Assembly (NCBI GenBank): GCA_002279765.1
Contig: NCCR01000176.1
Location: 9,568-30,667 of the forward strand
Origin: Verrucomicrobia bacterium 12-59-8
Lineage (GTDB): Bacteria; Verrucomicrobiota; Verrucomicrobiae; Verrucomicrobiales; Verrucomicrobiaceae
DNA: 21,100 bases
Reading direction: 5' to 3'
This document shows, one piece after another, positions 7,641 to 15,181 of this stretch (within the stretch, counting starts at the first letter, position 1; each line of letters begins with the position of its first letter). The notes under the pieces are model-generated. The model had not been told where the DNA came from, ran no database searches, and saw only the letters and a list, made by a program, of their open reading frames with translations. The translations under genes and the position numbers were made by a program.

Positions 7641-9464
7641 TCACTTCACTGCGGGCTGGAGGGAGAGATTGCTTCCGGCTTCGTGGAAGGCGGTGTCCAT
7701 CCGACTGAGCAGAGCGGTGGCTTTGGGATCGGGCTGGGCCTTGTCGCGGATGTTGCGCAGGATGTGGTCGCGCACGGGTTCCCAGACGGGGGCGAGCTGC
7801 TGGAGGAGGACGAGGTTCATGGGCCTGCCTTCTCCGAGCAGCGGGTGGGCCCAGAGTTCTTCGAGGTAATAGAGCTGACGGGCGGCGGGGATGTCGTCCA
7901 GGTTGGGATACGCGTGCAGGAGGTCCACGGTGTGCAGAAGGGCGGCGGGGTCGCTGATTGCGCGGAGCACTTCCAGAACGAGTTCGTCGTTTTCGCCTGC
8001 GGGATCGCGGTAGTTGCCTGCCACGCAAATGAACAGGTAGCGCAGCACCTCCTCCTGCCAGTGGCCATAGGAGGAGGGGCTGGACAGGAGTGCGTACTGC
8101 CGGTAGAGCTGGTTCAGGGCGAGCGCGGCGTGGCAGGTCATGGCAATGCGGTGCTCCGGCTGCGCATCTTCATACAGGGTGGTGATGCGCTCCTTCGTCA
8201 CCTCCGGCTCCAGCAGGGCGGCCATTTTACGCGCCTCGTCCAGAGGAATGGGGCAGGGCTTCTCGAGGCAGGCGGAGAGGAGCGCGTCCATGGCGGCCTC
8301 GCTCACGCTGTGCTCCGGGTCGTTGAGGAGTTTCCGGTACAGATCGGGATCGATGCCCCCGTACACCATTTCATCTGCGGCGGAGATGCGGTCCTGCACC
8401 ACGCTGCTGGCGGCCAGACGCTGGAGCTCGGTGCGCCTCTGCTGCTGCTCCTGCGGGGAAAGCGGCGGCAGAAAGGGTGGTGGCTTTAGGGTGCCTTCTG
8501 CCTCTACGGCGGCGGGAGTTTGTGTGGGAGAGGGCGTGGCCTGCGGCTGCCGTGGCGACGCAGGCAGCCTTTTTCCCGCAGTCTGAATGGCCTCCGTGTA
8601 GTAGCCGAGGAGCAGCGCGGCCTGCTCCTTGTCCTGACCGTCCTTCATGGGGTCCAGGATGCGGGAGCGCAGCGAGTCCAGGCGGGGGGCGATCTGTGTG
8701 AGGAGCATGAGGTGCAGGGGCCTGTCATGACTCAACAGGTCGTGGTAGGACCACAGCACCCGCAACGTCTCCAGCAGGGCGGGGGACGGGATGTCCGGGG
8801 AATCGAGCTTTTGCATGAGCACCGGCAGGGTCTCGCTGAGGAGTGTGGGCCCTCTGTGCAGCCTCAGCACGTTCATCATGCAGGCGTGGAGTTGTTCTGA
8901 AAAGGGGCCTTGACCACCGGCGGCGGCGGCGAGGAAGAGCGGCTTCAGCACACGGCGCTGCCAGTCGGCGTAGCCAGCAGGGCTCTGCTGCGCGGGGTGG
9001 TAAAGGTAAAGATGGTTCAGCGTCTCTGCGGCGATGGTGATCTGACCGGACTCGTAGTCCTTCACGCGGCCGGGTTCAAAGGCGGTGCGGATGTGCTCTG
9101 GCGTCACCTCCTTCTCCAGCAAGGCGGTCATCTTCTGCGCCAGCTCTGCGGAGAGTTGCCGGTCCGGGTGCACGGTGCAGGACTCCGAGGTCATGGCACC
9201 GATGGCCCGGAGCCGCACGCTGGGGTCGGTGTCGTTCATGAGCTGCCAGAGCAGCGCGTAGTCCATGACAAAGGCCTCCATCTTGTCCATGGCCTCCAGC
9301 CGGTCCTCCACCCGGGTGCTGGCGGCGAGACGCTGCGTCTCCGCACGCTCCTTTTTTTCAGCTTCAGGCATCTCCCTGACGTCCTGCCCGCGCATGAGCT
9401 GGACACCGCCTATGGCAAGGAGCAAGGCAAGGAGAAGGTGGGTGTACTTGAAGTGTTTTCTCAT
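7641..9464 (-). CDS. Secreted HEAT-like protein with internal duplication, candidate partner of effector 3
   Basis: 607 residues. ATG 9464 starts a signal peptide (MRKHFKYTHLLLALLLAIGG, then VQLMRGQ). The mature part is two homologous halves, about 40-300 and 340-600, joined by a Pro/Thr/Gln linker. Matching pairs include QRLAASTRVEDR and QRLAASSVVQDR, AQKMTALLEKEVTPE and ARKMAALLEPEVTKE, SPAGYADWQRRVL and SPSSYGHWQEEVL, RPLHLMLLTQIAP and RPMNLVLLQQLAP. The segment LMNDTDPSVRLRAIGAM is HEAT-like, so I read it as a helical solenoid with no catalytic site. It starts about 140 bp downstream of effector 3, the same arrangement as effector 2 and its HEAT protein. It may neutralise or chaperone effector 3 outside the cytoplasm; this is inferred from position. 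Stop is TGA. Confidence 0.83.
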   Translation of the reverse strand: MRKHFKYTHLLLALLLAIGGVQLMRGQDVREMPEAEKKERAETQRLAASTRVEDRLEAMDKMEAFVMDYALLWQLMNDTDPSVRLRAIGAMTSESCTVHPDRQLSAELAQKMTALLEKEVTPEHIRTAFEPGRVKDYESGQITIAAETLNHLYLYHPAQQSPAGYADWQRRVLKPLFLAAAAGGQGPFSEQLHACMMNVLRLHRGPTLLSETLPVLMQKLDSPDIPSPALLETLRVLWSYHDLLSHDRPLHLMLLTQIAPRLDSLRSRILDPMKDGQDKEQAALLLGYYTEAIQTAGKRLPASPRQPQATPSPTQTPAAVEAEGTLKPPPFLPPLSPQEQQQRRTELQRLAASSVVQDRISAADEMVYGGIDPDLYRKLLNDPEHSVSEAAMDALLSACLEKPCPIPLDEARKMAALLEPEVTKERITTLYEDAQPEHRIAMTCHAALALNQLYRQYALLSSPSSYGHWQEEVLRYLFICVAGNYRDPAGENDELVLEVLRAISDPAALLHTVDLLHAYPNLDDIPAARQLYYLEELWAHPLLGEGRPMNLVLLQQLAPVWEPVRDHILRNIRDKAQPDPKATALLSRMDTAFHEAGSNLSLQPAVK

Positions 9465-9604
9465 GGGTCGTAATGAGACTGGGAAACTTTAAGGCTGCTT
9501 GTGAACGCAATGATCAGGCGTGCTCAGCATAACCAAATTCCAGGCTGGGAGGCCATATTTTTCAGATGGCAGCAAAAAAAAGCGGGCTCGCGGGTGGCAG
9601 GCGC

Positions 9605-10927
9605 TCAGTATAAAAACAGAGGCTGCGCATCTGGGACATCGATCGGGGGGATTTCATGGATCCTGCCGAACTTGTCGGTGTAGTACCTGCCGCCATATTT
9701 GTTCTTCATGCGGGATCCTTTGTTTCTTGCACGGATGATGTTTTCAAACCTGACCGCACGCCGCTCGTGTGCCTGGGGATTCATTATGGTGGGATCAGCC
9801 GGGCTTTTATCGCTATCCCTGCCTGTGCCGACTCCCTGCGGGTCGATCCCGCCGGAGCCGGATGTGTGGCGCTCATAGGCATGATAAAGCTCATGCCATA
9901 CTTTTTCGAGCGCCTCGGCATCCGGGTTGATGCTGCCGTCAGGTTTGAGCGTGTTTCCTTCGAGCGCTGATTTGTTCAGGAACAGGACGTGAATCTCGCG
10001 GCCCATTTCATCCTTCTTTCCCGTGTTGACGTACTGGCCCTGAGCACCGGGTTTGATGCTAATCCCCATGTAGCTGTCTTTGATGGGATCATTCACCATC
10101 ACGACCTTGAAGACCCGGGTTTTGTCATTGCGCAGATGATCCAGGACCTTTTTGCCTTCGGGAGCAATTTCCATCAATTGGATCGCCCGGTCATAGTTCT
10201 CCCAGGCCTTCAGGGTCTGCTTGTTTCTTTCGTTCGCTTCATGGTTGGCTGCGGAGGCCGCCCTGGCTTTTTCGTACGCTGCTTTTTCCCGTTCATATTG
10301 ATCCCGGGGCTTGTTCTTCGTGCTGGTGCTGTCGATTCTCTGCTTTGGCGGTGGGCCTGGATCGCTTTCATCGAGCAGCCGGACCCTGTTATGCTCCTGC
10401 AATGCAGAATTCTCTGCATTCGCGGCTGAAGCTTTCGGTGCGGTTGCAGTCGCTGGATTTGGCTGAACAACACCCGCGGGTGTTTGCTGGGATGCTTCGA
10501 GTCTGCCCTGCTGGGCAGGCTGCTGGTGGCTGCGCCCCTGCTGCTGTGAAGCTGTCATTGCTGTCATGGTCTCAAATGGCGCACGAGGGATGTCGGAGAG
10601 ATTTCTGGACTGGCTCGTGCCCTGACCTCGGAAGCCGGGAGGCAGGCGCTTTTCAAAAATGCGGCCTCGGAGCAGGGCGGGGCTGTTGTCTTGGGTGCGT
10701 GCTTCTCCGGTGAGGGTATCCGGGGCGGAAAAGTGGAAGGCGCCGCGGAGGTCTTGCGGGGTGGGGGAGAAGCCGTTGTCGCGGGTGCTGTACGCGCTGC
10801 GGTCTGCGGGAGGCGCGTTGTCAAAGCGGGAGCTGCGGGCGGTGTTGTCCCAGGGTTTGGGGGCGGGGGCGTGTGCGGCCTCAGGGTGATCCTGCGGGGG
10901 CAGGTCTTGGGCGGTGATGCGGGGCAT
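9605..10927 (-). CDS. Effector 3: M91/NleD-like zinc peptidase with damaged leader
   Basis: 440 residues from ATG 10927, the first start in this frame. The sequence opens inside the shared leader (MPRITAQDLPP), then has STRDNGFSPTPQDLRGAF (48-65) and RGRIFEKRLPPGFRGQG (87-103). A Gln/Ala-rich linker and a charged, probably coiled-coil stretch (about 205-260) follow. The peptidase domain has SYMGISIKPGAQGQ (285-298), the zinc site HELYH at 345-349, and HERRAVRFENIIRARNKG (387-404) ending in KYGG. HExxH, then an E-R-AV element, then E-N-x-IR and a final YGG are typical of peptidase M91, whose known member NleD is a type III effector cleaving host kinases. The target here is unknown. The first ~28 leader codons survive upstream in another frame (10928-11019), so export may be impaired. 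Stop is TGA. Confidence 0.85.
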   Translation of the reverse strand: MPRITAQDLPPQDHPEAAHAPAPKPWDNTARSSRFDNAPPADRSAYSTRDNGFSPTPQDLRGAFHFSAPDTLTGEARTQDNSPALLRGRIFEKRLPPGFRGQGTSQSRNLSDIPRAPFETMTAMTASQQQGRSHQQPAQQGRLEASQQTPAGVVQPNPATATAPKASAANAENSALQEHNRVRLLDESDPGPPPKQRIDSTSTKNKPRDQYEREKAAYEKARAASAANHEANERNKQTLKAWENYDRAIQLMEIAPEGKKVLDHLRNDKTRVFKVVMVNDPIKDSYMGISIKPGAQGQYVNTGKKDEMGREIHVLFLNKSALEGNTLKPDGSINPDAEALEKVWHELYHAYERHTSGSGGIDPQGVGTGRDSDKSPADPTIMNPQAHERRAVRFENIIRARNKGSRMKNKYGGRYYTDKFGRIHEIPPIDVPDAQPLFLY

Positions 10928-11019
10928 GTACCAACGTCTTCCTCCTCCTCGTCTTCAAGGTGATCAGGGCGGCGGACTCGTGTTTCAGGAAGGTGGGAGG
11001 TGGAGAAGATGAAGGCCAT
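10928..11019 (-). pseudogene. Out-of-frame leader start of effector 3
   Basis: ATG 11019 begins the same leader as effectors 1, 2 and 4 (MAFIFSTSHLPETRVRRP, then DHLEDEEEED). The block from the acidic run to RPWYMP, about 80-90 residues in the paralogues, is missing, and the junction shifts the frame, so reading from 11019 leaves the effector frame. A frameshift or a second deletion would be needed to make full-length protein. The upstream inverted repeat is intact. Confidence 0.75.
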
Positions 11020-11402
11020 GGGAAAAGTCTTGAGCCTGGATTTGGGGATGCAAGTAAACAATACCGGATTGTGGTATGATGTGATAGACGAGGTTTTTTT
11101 GGATGCGCGCGGGCAAAAAGATGCGAGGCGTGAATAGCGCTCGGTTAAGGCGGGGCATCGAGGACGATGAGTGCCATGCGGCAGCCATTCACGACAGAGC
11201 ATCAAGGCCTGAGGAAACGAGCCGGGCAGTAGCACTGGCAATCCTGCCCGTGCTGCTTTTCCTTTGGCGTTCTGGGCTTCATGCCACGACGAATGTGCTT
11301 AACCGATTGCCATTCATGCCAGACAGCTTTTTATCCACCTACACGGCAAGGCTGCCGAATGCCAGAGCCGCAGTGCAGCCCAGGAAAAAGAGCGCTCTTT
11401 GA
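11020..11402. other. 383-bp gap upstream of effector 3
   Basis: The part next to effector 3 is the conserved upstream region with the inverted repeat. The rest has no convincing gene. On the minus strand a short frame overlapping the end of the lipoprotein gene encodes a hydrophobic stretch (ALFFLGCTAALAFGSLAV) that ends at TAG and could be a relic of a small membrane protein. Confidence 0.4.
11061..11077 (-). promoter_or_regulatory. 17-bp inverted repeat upstream of effector 3 (candidate operator)
   Basis: ATACCGGATTGTGGTAT has perfect 5-bp arms, the same total length as the site before effector 1, and also begins 42 bp upstream of the ATG (at 11019). The centre differs, but the arms are kept. 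Confidence 0.5.
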
Positions 11403-12029
11403 TCATTTGGGACTTTCTTTTCCCGCTGCTGGTTTCGGGGCGGAGGGCTTGACGATTCCCGGCAGGAATCCCTCGGTACGTGCATTGAGCTCATCCAGGT
11501 CCCCCGTCCAGGACAGGGCCTCCTCCCAGTCCCCCGAGGCCGAGAGTATTTTGACATCCCTCAACAGGATGTCCTCGATCGACGGTGCATTGATGCCCAC
11601 GGGGCTCTCAGCCTTGGGGGTGTTTGCGAATGATGTCTCATACCAGGCGCATTTGGGCAGGACAAGGTTGATGTAATCACCTGCAATGATGAGCATTTGA
11701 TGGGTCAGCCGCTTGTTCTTGTACACATTGAGAATCATGCCCCGGTCGGTGTTGAAGCCGTCTCCGCCGGTCGGGTCCTCGGTGCCGTCGGGGTTTCCGA
11801 GTCTGCGGAATTCCGCCTTGGAAAAAACATCCGCCAGCCACTTTTTGCCTTTTAGCGTCATGGACCGGTAGCCAGTCAGGTTCGCCTCCCTGCCTGAAAT
11901 ATTGTATAAAATCCTCACTTCATCAGAATCCAGGATTGCCTTGCCGAGCAGGTCAATGGGGTCGGCTTCGTCTGCGGAGCAGGCGAGCAGGCATGCCTGC
12001 ACCAGAACAACGGCGATCATCAGTTTCAT
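11403..12029 (-). CDS. Lipoprotein, candidate immunity protein of effector 4
   Basis: About 208 residues. I chose ATG 12029 because it starts a typical lipoprotein signal (MKLMIAVVLVQACLLAC) with lipobox LLAC at 14-17; longer in-frame starts only add basic, proline-rich shadow sequence. The mature protein would be membrane-anchored and periplasmic. It has no catalytic motif. Segments ILDSDEVRIL, KKWLADVFSKAEFRRLG and LIIAGDYINLVLP line up in order with the unit of the four-repeat protein (LFEKADVVKI, QKLKDMFSTEKPRYLG, LLEGDRLLINGS), so the two may share a fold. The gene overlaps the 3' end of effector 4 by about 77 bp in another frame, implying translational coupling. Position and lipobox suggest an immunity protein guarding the envelope; no homologue of known function was recognised. 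Stop is TGA. Confidence 0.82.
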   Translation of the reverse strand: MKLMIAVVLVQACLLACSADEADPIDLLGKAILDSDEVRILYNISGREANLTGYRSMTLKGKKWLADVFSKAEFRRLGNPDGTEDPTGGDGFNTDRGMILNVYKNKRLTHQMLIIAGDYINLVLPKCAWYETSFANTPKAESPVGINAPSIEDILLRDVKILSASGDWEEALSWTGDLDELNARTEGFLPGIVKPSAPKPAAGKESPK

Positions 12030-12744
12030 TTTCACGGCAAGGGGCTGGCTGGGTTGGCTCGGTTGGCTGCGCCTGTATGAGATCACCCTCGAAGGCGTTT
12101 TGCAGATTGAACATTGGACCCGTGACGGCGTCAATCGTGATCTTGGTGCCCTTGCCAAGTGAGCGCAGCAGATCGTTCAGGTAATCCTGTCCGGCTTGAG
12201 CCCTGCCAACATAGCAACCGGCAAAATGAATGTGTCCATCCGGAGCCATGACGCTGGATATGATGCGCCAGGCGGCTGATTCCGGTGTGAGGGCGGTTTC
12301 GTGTTCGTAGGAGCCTGGGAAAACCCCAAAACGTTGATCGCCCCGAGTGCCGTGGTCTATAATCACCAGGTGTGTGAAGCCGCCTTTGTCTTTGTTTGCA
12401 GCAGCTAGCGCCTCCAGTTTCCTGCCCCATCCAGGATCCGAGATGTCTATGAGCCTGGGGTTCGAAGTTGAACCTGAATAATCCTGAAGCATCCTCAAAC
12501 CTTGCTGCTCCATTGCTGTGCCGCTGCTGAATCGCCAATAGAGATTTTGGACAGCCTTTTTGTTGTATAAGATGACCACATTTTCACCCCTCGGAAAAAC
12601 AAAGTAGTTTCTATTCTGCGCAGGATTAGCCGCTGGCTGTTGAGCCTGGGCTTGTGGTTGCGCCGCAGGCCTGACATTCTGCGCGAATGTTTGCGGTGCC
12701 TGAGGGCGTGATGGAGACTGCCGTGTGGTGCGGGTGTCTGCCAC
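11953..12744 (-). CDS. Effector 4, C-terminal part: caspase-like (clan CD) domain
   Basis: This continues the 13512 frame without any shift after an in-frame TAG at 12772-12774. The frame is open from 12771, and GTG 12744 is the first start codon. Just before that GTG comes the leader block GGFFQN, which continues as VADTR, then a Gln/Pro/Ala linker, then a domain of about 180 residues. Two conserved-looking sites are HLVIIDHGTRGDQRFG (His at 131 counting from 12744) and GHIHFAGCYVG (Cys at 177). A hydrophobic strand ending in HG, followed by a strand ending in GC, is the catalytic layout of clan CD cysteine peptidases and their relatives (C80, CHAT, DUF4347). I infer a cysteine peptidase or a self-processing domain. 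The last ~25 codons overlap the lipoprotein gene. Alone, this part lacks most of the leader. Stop is TGA. Confidence 0.75.
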   Translation of the reverse strand: MADTRTTRQSPSRPQAPQTFAQNVRPAAQPQAQAQQPAANPAQNRNYFVFPRGENVVILYNKKAVQNLYWRFSSGTAMEQQGLRMLQDYSGSTSNPRLIDISDPGWGRKLEALAAANKDKGGFTHLVIIDHGTRGDQRFGVFPGSYEHETALTPESAAWRIISSVMAPDGHIHFAGCYVGRAQAGQDYLNDLLRSLGKGTKITIDAVTGPMFNLQNAFEGDLIQAQPTEPTQPAPCRENETDDRRCSGAGMPARLLRRRSRPH

Positions 12745-12771
12745 ATTCTGGAAGAATCCTCCGCGCTGATC

Positions 12772-13512
12772 CTACTCATCCTCCTGGCTGCTGGAGCGAT
12801 ACACCAGATCATGGTATTCAGGCTTGTCAGCCAGGCTTTGGAACTGGCCTGAGCTCTGACCTCGGAGGCCGGGCGGCAGGCGCTTTTCAAAGATGCGCCC
12901 TCGGGGAAGAGTGGGGCTGTTGTCTTGAGCGGAGGCTTCTCCGGTGGGAGAATGGAATGCGTCGCGGAGGTCTTGCGGGGAGGGGGAGAAGCCGTTGTCT
13001 CGAGTGGTGGAGGTGCTGCGTTCAGCAGAATGCGCGTCGTCGAAGCCGGAGTCGCGGACGGGGCGGTTCAGGCTGGAGCGGCCCACATCCTCATCGTGGG
13101 CCTGCGGGGGCAGGTCTTGGGCGGTGATGCGGGGCATGTACCAGGGGCTGTCGTCCTGGTATTCATGAGAGCGGGTGGCGTCATCGTGGTCAGAGTCCGG
13201 CACGGGTGCGTGGAAGGTGTCCTGATCATCATCGGTCTTGATATCTGCCTCTGGAGCTACATAAGGGCGCGGGCGGCCGACGGGTGTGGCGGAGCGTGGA
13301 GGGATTGGGGCGGGCCCTACGCGTGGGCTGTCTGCTCGGAGCGGGCCGGTGGAGGCCGCAGGATTGTCACGCACCGGCAGGTGGCTGAAGGCGCGGACGC
13401 CGCCGGCGCGGGGCATGGGCTGCATGACGTCGTCCTCCTCCTCGTCTTCGAGGCGATCTGGGCGGCGGACAAGGGATTCAGGAAGGTGGGAGGTGGAGAA
13501 GATGAAGGCCAT
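12772..13512 (-). CDS. Effector 4, N-terminal part: complete leader ending at in-frame TAG
   Basis: 246 residues from ATG 13512. It has every leader block: MAFIFSTSHLPESLVRRP, MQPMPRAGGVRAFSHLPVRD, SPWYMPRITAQDLPP, STTRDNGFSPSPQDLRDAF, RGRIFEKRLPPGLRGQ and YHDLVYR, then it stops at TAG after SSSQEDE. The caspase-like domain follows in the same frame. In effector 1 the aligned residue is Glu (SSPEYEENQR against SSQEDE-stop-DQR), so a single base change from GAG would create the TAG. As it stands, translation gives only the leader unless the stop is read through. An alternative is a sequencing error. Confidence 0.8.
   Translation of the reverse strand: MAFIFSTSHLPESLVRRPDRLEDEEEDDVMQPMPRAGGVRAFSHLPVRDNPAASTGPLRADSPRVGPAPIPPRSATPVGRPRPYVAPEADIKTDDDQDTFHAPVPDSDHDDATRSHEYQDDSPWYMPRITAQDLPPQAHDEDVGRSSLNRPVRDSGFDDAHSAERSTSTTRDNGFSPSPQDLRDAFHSPTGEASAQDNSPTLPRGRIFEKRLPPGLRGQSSGQFQSLADKPEYHDLVYRSSSQEDE
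13300..13512 (-). repeat. Leader repeat, copy D (5' end of effector 4)
   Basis: Nearly identical DNA to copies A (898-1113) and B (5191-5403). It encodes the first ~70 leader residues. Divergence rises after the SPR motif, where linker sequences begin. Confidence 0.85.
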
Positions 13513-13564
13513 GGGAAAAGTCTTTGGCCGAAATATTCAAACACAAGCACAAAACAAAACAATA

Positions 13565-13570
13565 TGGTAT
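13565..13570 (-). promoter_or_regulatory. Half-site of the effector inverted repeat upstream of effector 4
   Basis: TGGTAT lies exactly where the distal arm lies upstream of effector 1 (53-58 bp from the ATG); the proximal arm is lost. The flank aaagtgg also matches gaagtgg before effector 1. On the coding strand this reads CACTTTATACCA. Confidence 0.4.
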
Positions 13571-13807
13571 AAAGTGGTGCTAGGTAAGCAGGTCTTTAAT
13601 GTTCGATGCATTGCCGCACCACGCAGGGCCAGCAACTTCCGCGCGCCTGGGGCGGAAGCGCAGGGATCGGGCAGGCGGGGTGTCAATCCATGCATTGATC
13701 CGCGCCTAGGGCGGGCTGTCCAGGCAGGTTTGCCCGATTCTTTGCGCGCAGACCCCATTCTGCCCGGGCATGCTTGAAACATGAGGAAGGCAGGAAGGAG
13801 AGATGGA

Positions 13808-15181
13808 TCAGCCTTGAAGCTCTTTTACCAGGAGCTGCAGGGCCTTGGTGTCACGGTGGTCTTTGCCGAGAGTCTTCTGACTGGCGGTGAGGGCGCGCTG
13901 GGCGTGGAGCAGGGCTTCCTGGGTCTTGTGCTGCTGCATGAGGCACAGGGCCAGAAGCTGGCAGGTGTTCAAGGTGTCCTCATTCTCTGCGCCAAGTCCG
14001 CGCTCCTGGAGGGCCAGCACGGTACGGAACTCCTCCTCGGCCTCAGGCTTCCGGCCCTGGGCCGATAGCACGGAGGCCAGACCTCTGCGGATGGCCAGGG
14101 TGAACTGCTGATCCGGCCCGAACAAGCGCTGGCTGATGACGAGGACCTGGCGGTATTCCTGGGCGGCTTCATCGAGCTGTCCCAGTTTGGAGAGGGCCCC
14201 GGCAAGTATCCTGCGTCCCCACAGGGTGTGCAGCGCCTCGGCGCCAAACACGCGTGTCTCGCTGGAGATCAAACGGCGGCACGGCTCCACGGCCTCCGCA
14301 CATTTGTCCAGGGCGACCAAGGCCTTGACGAGGGTGAAGAGGCACTGCAAATTTTCGGGTTCTTCGGCACCGAGTACGCGCTCGCTGATGGGCAGCACCT
14401 GGAGGCATTCCTCTGCGGTTTCCTCCACCTTCCCGAGTTCCAGGAGGCAACGGCCCAGATTGATGCGTGTATGCACCGTCTCGATGTCTTCGGGGCCGAG
14501 CACCCGCGTGAAGATGGGGATGAAGGTGCGGCAACTCTTGAGCGCCTCCGCGTATTTGCCCTGATTGGCCAGAGTTAAGATGAGGTTGGAATGGCAGCTC
14601 AGCGTTTCGCGACTCTCCGCGCCATGGAATTTCACCATCAAGGGCAGTTGCTTGCGTAGCTGGGTTTCAGCCTCCGCATTCTGCCCCACAAGGATGAGGC
14701 AGCCGGCAAAAGTAGCGCGTGTCAGCCGGGTGATTTTGTCCGAGGGGCCGCGCACCTGGGCGAGGAGGGGGAGCACGCTGCGGCACATCTCGGCCGCGTC
14801 CGCGAACCGGCCTTGGCCGGAAAGAGACACGATGAGGTATGCCTTGTATTTCAGGGTTTCGGGATGCTCCGCACCATAGACCTTGCTCAGCAGCGGCAGC
14901 AGCTCCTGTAGCTGGGCTTCCACATCTGCCACCTTATCCTGCAGGCTGATGATCTGAGTCAGCAGCATCCAGGCCTCCAGGGTACTTTTATTCGTGCCAC
15001 CGAGCGCCTGGCCGCGTGCCACGGTGAGCGCCCTGGCCGCCTCCTCGGCCTCCTCGTAGCGGCGTGCGTTCTGGAGCGCCACCACGGCGTCGTACGCTCT
15101 CTGGCTGATGTCCTCTGCCGCGTGGGAGGCGCTGGAGCACAGGGTGGCTAGGAGCAGGAGGCAGGCGAGCAGCGGCTTCAT
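13808..15181 (-). CDS. Secreted TPR protein (kinesin-light-chain-like repeats)
   Basis: About 457 residues. I chose ATG 15181 because it starts a signal peptide (MKPLLACLLLLATLCSSASH, then AAED); the longer in-frame start adds non-conserved sequence. The mature protein is a run of about nine TPR units of ~42 residues with the pattern YAEAL..CR..LPI..RVLG.E...TL......LA..L...GK. These are TPR_10/TPR_12-type repeats that bind other proteins and carry no enzyme motif. No effector lies directly upstream; the 566-bp gap there holds no intact gene. Effector 4 lies downstream after 295 bp. It is similar to the broken TPR gene to its right and probably a paralogue. It may be an orphan partner or immunity protein. 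Stop is TGA. Confidence 0.85.
   Translation of the reverse strand: MKPLLACLLLLATLCSSASHAAEDISQRAYDAVVALQNARRYEEAEEAARALTVARGQALGGTNKSTLEAWMLLTQIISLQDKVADVEAQLQELLPLLSKVYGAEHPETLKYKAYLIVSLSGQGRFADAAEMCRSVLPLLAQVRGPSDKITRLTRATFAGCLILVGQNAEAETQLRKQLPLMVKFHGAESRETLSCHSNLILTLANQGKYAEALKSCRTFIPIFTRVLGPEDIETVHTRINLGRCLLELGKVEETAEECLQVLPISERVLGAEEPENLQCLFTLVKALVALDKCAEAVEPCRRLISSETRVFGAEALHTLWGRRILAGALSKLGQLDEAAQEYRQVLVISQRLFGPDQQFTLAIRRGLASVLSAQGRKPEAEEEFRTVLALQERGLGAENEDTLNTCQLLALCLMQQHKTQEALLHAQRALTASQKTLGKDHRDTKALQLLVKELQG

Noticed and set aside
7599..8489. 296-codon open frame on the plus strand
   Set aside because: Antisense to the secreted HEAT-like gene, which has a signal peptide and internal duplication.
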